A stretch of 11,395 nt of DNA, taken from positions 1 to 11,395 of the forward strand of contig VBHW01000065.1 in NCBI GenBank assembly GCA_005881055.1, in the 5' to 3' direction. How positions within the stretch are numbered: the first letter of the stretch is position 1; each line of letters starts with the position of its first letter. Below the pieces are notes generated by a model. That model worked only from the letters and a program-made list of their open reading frames with translations. It was not told where the DNA came from and did not search any database. Both the position numbers and the translations under genes were made by a program. Of the stretch, positions 1-5,264 are shown in pieces. This stretch comes from Chloroflexota bacterium. Its GTDB lineage: Bacteria; Chloroflexota; Limnocylindria; Limnocylindrales; CSP1-4.

Positions 1-270
1 GCCTTCGACGCCGGATCGGTCCTCGGCGCGGCGCCGGCGATGCTCGGGGCCACGGTCGCGGCCGCCGCGGTGGCTGGCCTCGCGCTCGCGGGTGCGGAGG
101 CGGTGCTTGGGGCGGCACCCGGCAAGCTCGGCGTGTTCGCGGAGCTCGTGCTCGCGACGGGCGCCGGCGGGCTGGTCTACGTCGCGGTGAGCCGGCTGCT
201 GCGGGTCGAGGAGGTCTCGACGCTCATCGGCCTGGCGATATCGGCTCTGCGCCGCGAGCCGGCCTCGTGA
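1..270 (+). CDS. murJ: MurJ/MviN-type lipid II flippase, C-terminal fragment
   Basis: Only the last 89 codons are present; the gene starts upstream of the window. The frame is open from base 1 to TGA at 268-270. Two hydrophobic stretches are visible (about residues 13-34 and 46-67 of the fragment). They are followed by a short cytoplasmic tail in which GGLVYVAVSRLLRVEEVSTL resembles the usual MurJ ending, a last transmembrane helix followed by an LR-x-EE-type tail. MurJ family proteins are polytopic inner-membrane transporters that move lipid II from the cytoplasmic to the outer face for peptidoglycan polymerisation. The stop overlaps the next gene by 4 bp (GTGA), so the two are probably translationally coupled. 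The identification rests on a short C-terminus plus the cell-wall genes that follow. Another multi-pass protein of the MOP superfamily (polysaccharide flippase) is the main alternative. Confidence 0.7.
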   Translation, partial: AFDAGSVLGAAPAMLGATVAAAAVAGLALAGAEAVLGAAPGKLGVFAELVLATGAGGLVYVAVSRLLRVEEVSTLIGLAISALRREPAS

Positions 271-1352
271 GCGGGCCCGGGGCGACCGCAGCCATGGAAG
301 GAGAGGCTCAGGCCGCCTCCTGGAACGACTTCGTCGCGGCGAGCCCCCAGGCGACGTACCTCCAGACGAGCGCCTGGGCCAGGGTAAAGGCACCGAACGG
401 CTGGACGGCGGAGCGCGTCGAGGCCGAGGGAGGGGGGGAGCCAGGCTCGCGGATCGGGGCGCAGGTGCTCCTTCGCCAGCCGGGCCCGTTCCCGTGGGCC
501 TTCGCATATGCGCCGCGCGGGCCGATCGCCGGGGAGTGGTCGGACCCCCGGGCGACCGTCGGCCGCTGGACCGACGCGGTCCGGGCCCACCAATGGTCGC
601 GTCGCCCCGGCCTGCTCCGCATCGACCCCGAGATCGAGCGTGACGGTCCACGCGATCCGGACGGCGCCGTCCGGTCCGCCCTGGCCGGAGCCGGCTGGCG
701 GCCGGCCCCGGAGATCCAGCCCACGACGACCCGTATCGTCGACCTCACGGCGGACGAGGACGCCCTCTGGAGCGACCTCCGGAAGAAGTGGCGGCAGTAC
801 GTGAACCGCGCGAGATCGCTCGGGATCACCGTCGTCGACGTCGAGGGCGACCGCCTCGCCGACTTCCACCGGGTGATGGCGGAGACGTCCCGCCGGACCG
901 GGCTGCCGATCCGCACCGAGAGTGCCTATCGCGACATCTACGAGGCGTTCCGGCCGTCCGGGAACGCCCGGCTCCTGTTCGCGCAGGACCCCGACGGCGG
1001 CCCGCAGGCGGTGCTCCTCCTCGTCCGCTGCGGCGGACGCATCGTCGAGCCGTACGGCGGGATGACGGCGGCCGGCGCCGAGTCGCGCGCCAACTACCTC
1101 GTGAAGTGGGAGGCGATCCGCTCGTCCCGCGAGGCCGGCGCCACGAGCTACGACATGTGGGGCCTCGTCCATCCGGGCATCCGCCAGTTCAAGGCGGGCT
1201 TCGGCGGCCGCGAGGTCACGACGATCGGTGCGTGGCAGCTCGCGCTCGACCGGATCGGCGCCGCGCTCTACGGGGCCGGCGAACGGGTCGTCGGGCGCAA
1301 GGCGCGGGGCGGTGGCGGGGATGCTGCCGCGGAGCCGGGGCTCGCCGCATGA
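267..1352 (+). CDS. FemABX-family peptidyltransferase (peptidoglycan bridge formation), copy 1
   Basis: A protein of 361 residues from GTG 267, which overlaps the murJ stop. An in-frame ATG at 294 (nine codons later) is an alternative start; neither has a clear Shine-Dalgarno. Family signatures seen in order: an N-terminal W-x-x-F-V ... YLQTSAWARVK block with the GW that follows (residues about 17-48); KKWRQYVNRARSLGITV (W175, R176) at the junction region; ANYLVKWEAI followed by YDMWG (D296-G299); and FKAGFGG (F308-G314) near the C-terminus. This is the double-GNAT fold of the FemABX family. These enzymes transfer an amino acid from aminoacyl-tRNA to the side-chain amine of residue 3 of lipid II or its precursor, on the cytoplasmic side. 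Length fits a FemX/BacA-like enzyme without the long coiled-coil arm of staphylococcal FemA. The transferred amino acid cannot be read from sequence. The context (murJ, second FemABX, murE) supports a cell-wall role. Confidence 0.88.
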   Translation: MSGPGATAAMEGEAQAASWNDFVAASPQATYLQTSAWARVKAPNGWTAERVEAEGGGEPGSRIGAQVLLRQPGPFPWAFAYAPRGPIAGEWSDPRATVGRWTDAVRAHQWSRRPGLLRIDPEIERDGPRDPDGAVRSALAGAGWRPAPEIQPTTTRIVDLTADEDALWSDLRKKWRQYVNRARSLGITVVDVEGDRLADFHRVMAETSRRTGLPIRTESAYRDIYEAFRPSGNARLLFAQDPDGGPQAVLLLVRCGGRIVEPYGGMTAAGAESRANYLVKWEAIRSSREAGATSYDMWGLVHPGIRQFKAGFGGREVTTIGAWQLALDRIGAALYGAGERVVGRKARGGGGDAAAEPGLAA

Positions 1353-2491
1353 CCGAGGGGATCCGCCCCGCGCGACCGGACGAGCTAGATGACTGGGACG
1401 GGCGGACGGTCGACGTCCCGGGCGGCAACGTGTACCAGTCCGTCGCCTGGGGCCGGTATCGCGAGCGTCACGGCTGGCGGCCGCGATTCCTCGTCTTCGA
1501 GGATGGCTTCCGGCTGCTGTCCCTCGAGCGCCCGTGGCCGCTCGTCGGCGGCGCCGGAGCCTACCTGTCGCGCGGGCCGATCCCGGCCGAGGGTCTCGAG
1601 CGAACCGCGGCGCGGCTGCGGGCCGCGGCGGACCACCTCGCTGCCGATGGCGTCGACGTCGTCGCAAGCGACCCCGAGATCGAGGCGTCGACGGGGTACG
1701 CGGCGCTCATCGAGGCCGACGGCTTCGCCCAGATCGAGGAGATCCAGCCGTCGCGCCACCGGATGCGCCTCGCGCTCCCGTCGGACACCGACGAGGAGGC
1801 GCTGTTCCGCTCGTTCGGGAGCACGCTCCGCCAGCTCATCCACGCGGCGGAGAAGGCGGGGCTCCGCGTCGTCCGGTACGACGCGCGGTCCGGAGCCGGC
1901 CCGGAGCCGACGGTCGGTCCCGGGTTCGAGGCGCCGCCTCCCGGCAGCCTCGAGCCGGCGGCCGCCGCGCCCGTCTTCGAGCGCCTCTACGACCTCCTCG
2001 AGGCGGCCGCGGTCCGCCGCCACTTCCACATCGCCTCGAAGGCCGCGTTCGTGGACTGGTCGGTCCACGGGCTCGCCGCCGGCCACGTCGTCTACCTCGA
2101 GGTCCGCGACACGGACGATGAGCCGGTCGGCGGCGCGACGTTCTACCGGCATGGCGGACGCCTGACGTACTCCCACTCGGCCGACCGGGTCGAGTTGCGG
2201 CGGCAGTACCCGGGTGTCGTTCGGCTCATCCTCTGGCGGGCGATCCAGCTGGCGATCCGCGATCGCCTCGACGAATTGGATCTCGCGGGCGTCGACGTGG
2301 CAGGCGCCCGGCGCGAGCCGCGCGAAGGCGAGGAGATGCACGGGCTCTACGCGTTCAAGCGATCGTTCGGCGCCGAGTGGGTGGAGCTCGCCGGCAACCA
2401 CGAGTGGGTCGCCCGGCCCTGGCGGTACGCCGCGGGACGGGTCACGGCTCGGTTGGCGGCGATTGTCCCGAGATCGCGCAGCGAAGCGTGA
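1349..2491 (+). CDS. FemABX-family peptidyltransferase (peptidoglycan bridge formation), copy 2
   Basis: A protein of 380 residues from ATG 1349; ATGA overlaps the stop of copy 1, indicating coupling. The same frame is open far upstream, but there it is only a shadow of copy 1. Family features: NVYQSVAWGRYRERHGWRP near the N-terminus (compare the LQTSAWARVK block of copy 1); LRQLIHAAEKAGLRVV before the second GNAT half; YLEVRDTDDEPVGGATFYRH as the beta-hairpin; LDLAGVDVAG; and AFKRSFGAEWVELAG (F336, K337, F340, G341) as the FemAB closing motif. It is clearly diverged from copy 1, so it is an old paralogue and may add a different residue or the second residue of a bridge. A roughly 29-residue Gly/Pro/Ala/Glu-rich stretch (about residues 179-207) interrupts the second half and looks like a flexible loop. 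Substrate unknown. Confidence 0.86.
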   Translation: MTEGIRPARPDELDDWDGRTVDVPGGNVYQSVAWGRYRERHGWRPRFLVFEDGFRLLSLERPWPLVGGAGAYLSRGPIPAEGLERTAARLRAAADHLAADGVDVVASDPEIEASTGYAALIEADGFAQIEEIQPSRHRMRLALPSDTDEEALFRSFGSTLRQLIHAAEKAGLRVVRYDARSGAGPEPTVGPGFEAPPPGSLEPAAAAPVFERLYDLLEAAAVRRHFHIASKAAFVDWSVHGLAAGHVVYLEVRDTDDEPVGGATFYRHGGRLTYSHSADRVELRRQYPGVVRLILWRAIQLAIRDRLDELDLAGVDVAGARREPREGEEMHGLYAFKRSFGAEWVELAGNHEWVARPWRYAAGRVTARLAAIVPRSRSEA

Positions 2492-2503
2492 CGGCGTGAC
2501 GCG

Positions 2504-4201
2504 GTGAGCGACCCGACTGCGACAGGGACGAAGACGGTGGCGGAGCTCGTCCGGGAGGCGGAGCCAACTGAGGCTCGACCGATCGGACCGCTCATCGATC
2601 GCCTGACCGGCCTCGGCGAGGTGGGCCTGCACGGCGCCCGCGCCGATGGGCGGGCGATCGGCCCGGTCGGCCTGGCCGGCATCGCCGCGCGCGGCGTCAC
2701 GTACGACTCGAGGCGCGTCCGTCCGGGGATGCTGTTCGTCGCGGTCGCCGGTCAGCACGTCGACGGGCACGACTACGTCGGCGCGGCCGCGGCGGCCGGC
2801 GCCGCGGCAGCGATCGTCGAGCGGCCGATGCCGGGCGAGGCGCTGCCGCAGCTCGTCGTCGGCCGGTCGGCGCGCGCGCTCGCGACGGCGGCGGCCTGGT
2901 GGTACCGGGATCCGAGCCACGAGCTGGCGATCGTCGGGATCACCGGCACGGACGGCAAGACGACGACCTCGTTCCTCGCCGCGGCGGGGCTCGAGGCCGC
3001 GGGGATCGCGACCGGGCTCGTCGGCACGGTCGACGTGCGGGTGGGCCCGGCGCACGAGCCGAACCCGGCGCACGTGACGACGCCCGAGGCTCCCGAGCTC
3101 CAGGGGCTGCTCAGGGCGATGGTCTCGGCGGGCGACGCGGCGGCGGTCGTCGAGACGACGTCCCACGGCCTCGCCCTCGATCGGGTCGCGGAGGTCGCGT
3201 ACGACGCGGCGATCCTGACGAACCTCACGCACGAGCACCTCGAGCTCCACGGCTCCTTCGAGGCCTACCGTGCCGCGAAGCTCTCGCTCTTCGAGCGGCT
3301 CGCGAGCCACGCGCCCGCCGCTCGGCCGCGGGCAGGCATCGTCAACCGCGACGACCCATCCAGCGGCCTCTTCGAGGCGGTCGTCCGGGAGGCCGGGGCC
3401 CGCCTCGTCACGTACGGCTCCGATCCTGCGGCCGACGTGCATGCCACCCACGTCGCCGAGGACGCGCGGCGGCTCCGGGTCAGCCTCGTGGCGCCCCGCT
3501 GGAGCGGCGACGTCGAGCTCAGGCTCGCCGGCCGGTTCAACGTCCACAACGCCCTCGCGGTCGTCGCCCTCGCCGAGGCATGGGAGCTCGACCCGAACGC
3601 CGTCCGAGCCGGTCTCGAATCGATGCCCGGCGTGCCGGGCCGCATGGAGCGGCTCGACGCCGGCCAGCCGTTCGGCGTGGTCATCGACTACGCGCACAGT
3701 CCCGCCTCGCTCGAGAAGGTCCTCGACCTCCTCGCTCCGATCGCCGCCGCACGCGGGGGAGGCCTCATCGCGGTCTTCGGCTCCGCGGGTGAGCGCGATA
3801 CGGACAAGCGGCCGATGATGGGTCGCATCGCCGGCGACCGCTGCCGCCTCGTGGTCGTCACCGACGAGGACCCGCGTGGCGAGGATCGGGAGGCGATCCT
3901 CGACGACATCGCGCGCGGTGCCGAGGCGGCCGGCCGCCGGCGCGACCACGACCTGCTCCTCATCGCCGACCGCGCGACGGCCATCAGGGCGGCGTTCGAG
4001 CGCGCGCGGCCGGGCGACGTCGTCCTCCTCGCCGGCAAGGGCCACGAGCATTCGATCATCGGGCCCGACGGCCCGCTGCCTTGGGACGAGCGCGCCGAGG
4101 CGCTCGAGGCGCTCGCGGACCTCGGCTACGCTGCCTCGGACCTCGGCTACGCCGCTTCGGACCGCCCCGACCTCGCGGACCGTCGGCGCACCGAACGCTG
4201 A
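2504..4201 (+). CDS. murE: UDP-N-acetylmuramyl-tripeptide synthetase (MurE)
   Basis: ATP-dependent ligase adding the third residue of the stem peptide to UDP-MurNAc-L-Ala-D-Glu in the cytoplasm. A protein of 565 residues from GTG 2504, 12 nt after the upstream stop; GTG 2537 is an alternative, and either leaves an N-terminal extension of about 40 residues or more before the Mur domain. Seen: GVTYDSRRVRPGMLFVAVAG (64-83) typical of MurE domain 1; the P-loop GTDGKTTT (148-155); VETTSHGL (216-223); LTNLTHEHLELHG (238-250) with the middle-domain His/Glu pattern; RFNVHNALA (344-352); and DYAHSP followed by SAGERDTDKRPMMG (427-440) in the C-terminal domain. The side-chain specificity motif reads EDPR (455-458) where DAP-adding enzymes have DNPR; the downstream GKGHE (511-515) is intact. 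The C-terminal tail carries a 21-bp tandem repeat. Third-residue identity (DAP, Lys, Orn) is therefore open. Confidence 0.95.
   Translation: MSDPTATGTKTVAELVREAEPTEARPIGPLIDRLTGLGEVGLHGARADGRAIGPVGLAGIAARGVTYDSRRVRPGMLFVAVAGQHVDGHDYVGAAAAAGAAAAIVERPMPGEALPQLVVGRSARALATAAAWWYRDPSHELAIVGITGTDGKTTTSFLAAAGLEAAGIATGLVGTVDVRVGPAHEPNPAHVTTPEAPELQGLLRAMVSAGDAAAVVETTSHGLALDRVAEVAYDAAILTNLTHEHLELHGSFEAYRAAKLSLFERLASHAPAARPRAGIVNRDDPSSGLFEAVVREAGARLVTYGSDPAADVHATHVAEDARRLRVSLVAPRWSGDVELRLAGRFNVHNALAVVALAEAWELDPNAVRAGLESMPGVPGRMERLDAGQPFGVVIDYAHSPASLEKVLDLLAPIAAARGGGLIAVFGSAGERDTDKRPMMGRIAGDRCRLVVVTDEDPRGEDREAILDDIARGAEAAGRRRDHDLLLIADRATAIRAAFERARPGDVVLLAGKGHEHSIIGPDGPLPWDERAEALEALADLGYAASDLGYAASDRPDLADRRRTER
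4118..4159 (+). repeat. 21-bp tandem duplication in the murE tail
   Basis: Two adjacent 21-bp units (4118-4138 and 4139-4159) both encode DLGYAAS and differ by two synonymous changes (gctgcc versus gccgct). The repeat lies after the last conserved MurE element, in a charged tail that runs to the stop, so it probably has little effect on catalysis. The two silent differences show that it is not a fresh assembly or replication slip. Confidence 0.9.
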
Positions 4202-4205
4202 GAGC

Positions 4206-5264
4206 GTGCGCGGCTGCCTCACGTTCCTGCTCGTCGTCGCCGCGACGGTCCTCATCGCCTCGTGGCTGCTCCTCCCGGCGGCCGCGGCCGAGGTCATGAC
4301 CGGGGCGATCGGCGCCGCCGGCTTCAGCGGAACCGGCACGGCCGTGACGGTCACCGCGGAGCCGCCGATCGCGCTGCTCGCGCTCCACGCGGACCGAGTC
4401 CGTGTCCGGTCGACGAACGCGACCTTCCACGAGGTGCGGATGGCACGCGTCGACGTGACCCTGGGGGATGTCGCGCTTCTCGATCGAACCGCGGGATCGG
4501 TGGACGGGACGCTGACCGGCGTCGAGATCGATCCGCCGGGCGGGCCGCCGATCCACGCTTCGTCGGTGGTCCTCTCGGGCTCGAGCGCCGCCATCCGCGC
4601 CACGCTGTCGCTGTCGACGGAGGACGTGACCGCGATCGCCCGCTCGGCGGTCGCGGCGGTGGCCGGGGCCAGCCCGACACGGGTCACGCTCGCGAGCCCC
4701 GATCGGGTCACGGTGGCGGTCGGAGATCAGTCGCTCGCGGGCCGGCTCGTCGTCGACGCTGGCGGAGCGCTCGTCTTCCGCCCGACGGCGCCCGTCCGCG
4801 GCATCAGCGGGGATGTCGACCTCATCAGACCGGGTCCCGACGTCCCGTTGCGCATCCTCACCGTGTCGTCGAGGCGAGCGCTCTCGGGGGCTGACGGCCC
4901 GACCCGCGCCCCGCCATCGACCGGCATGCCCGGGCTCACGCACGCTCGCTGCTATCCTTGCGGGCCATGTCGATCGAACGGGGGCGACCTGCATCCGCCT
5001 CTCCTGCAACCGCACCGGGCGGCGTGTCGGCCGCCCCGGGGGCCGGATCCGGCGCGTCAGGCGCCGGACTGCAGGCGACATCGGGCCCGGGCGGATCGCC
5101 GGCCTCGCCGGGCGCACGATCGTCGGCCGCGAAGCCGGCGCGGGGTGATCCGAAGGGGCGTGCGGCTGCGCCGACGCGGACGACGACACGGATCGCGAAG
5201 ACCTCGACCCCGCGAGGTACCGCGACCCGGGAACCGAAGGGCCGGACCGCGACTGGGGAACTGA
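4206..5264 (+). CDS. DUF2993/LmeA-like secreted or membrane-anchored protein, probable 3' frameshift
   Basis: Starts at GTG 4206, 4 nt after the murE stop. The N-terminus MRGCLTFLLVVAATVLIASW then LLLPAAAAE is a signal peptide or signal anchor. The body has alternating beta-strand segments (GTAVTVTAEPPIALLALHADRV, HEVRMARVDVTLGDVALLD, VDGTLTGVEIDPP), a helix-rich middle starting STEDVTAIARSAV, and a closing GPDVPLRIL. This is the plan of the DUF2993 family, which includes mycobacterial LmeA, a phospholipid-binding envelope protein. The literal open frame runs to 5264 and overlaps rel by 298 bp. From about codon 221 its translation is Arg/Pro-rich shadow of rel. A -1 shift at about 4865 would instead give a short natural ending at TGA 4892-4894 (about 229 residues). 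I therefore treat roughly 4206-4894 as the real gene. Function in this organism is unknown; an envelope lipid role is inferred from family and context. Confidence 0.68.
   Translation: MRGCLTFLLVVAATVLIASWLLLPAAAAEVMTGAIGAAGFSGTGTAVTVTAEPPIALLALHADRVRVRSTNATFHEVRMARVDVTLGDVALLDRTAGSVDGTLTGVEIDPPGGPPIHASSVVLSGSSAAIRATLSLSTEDVTAIARSAVAAVAGASPTRVTLASPDRVTVAVGDQSLAGRLVVDAGGALVFRPTAPVRGISGDVDLIRPGPDVPLRILTVSSRRALSGADGPTRAPPSTGMPGLTHARCYPCGPCRSNGGDLHPPLLQPHRAACRPPRGPDPARQAPDCRRHRARADRRPRRAHDRRPRSRRGVIRRGVRLRRRGRRHGSRRPRPREVPRPGNRRAGPRLGN
4953..4958 (+). promoter_or_regulatory. -10-like box for leaderless rel transcript
   Basis: TATCCT ends 8 nt before ATG 4967. That places the expected transcription start at or next to the A of the ATG. 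No TTGACA-like -35 is visible at 16-18 bp upstream, and no Shine-Dalgarno lies between the box and the ATG. The same arrangement precedes hisS and aspS. Confidence 0.5.

Noticed and set aside
177..1667. Reverse-strand open frame of 496 codons opposite the FemABX genes
   Set aside because: Arg/Pro/Ala-rich shadow with no domain; the forward strand carries clear FemABX motifs.
1385..4711. Reverse-strand open frame of 1108 codons across femX, murE and the DUF2993 gene
   Set aside because: It lies antisense to well-supported genes. The translation is Arg/Asp/Pro/Val-rich with no recognisable domain, as expected for the complementary frame of GC-rich coding DNA.
4958..4966. TTG at 4958 as the rel start
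   Set aside because: It falls on the last base of the TATCCT box; ATG 4967 is three codons downstream and better placed.
4895..5264. C-terminal 123 codons of the DUF2993 open frame as a real, overlapping domain
   Set aside because: Arg/Pro-rich translation matches an out-of-frame reading of rel, and a -1 shift gives a natural stop at 4892-4894.
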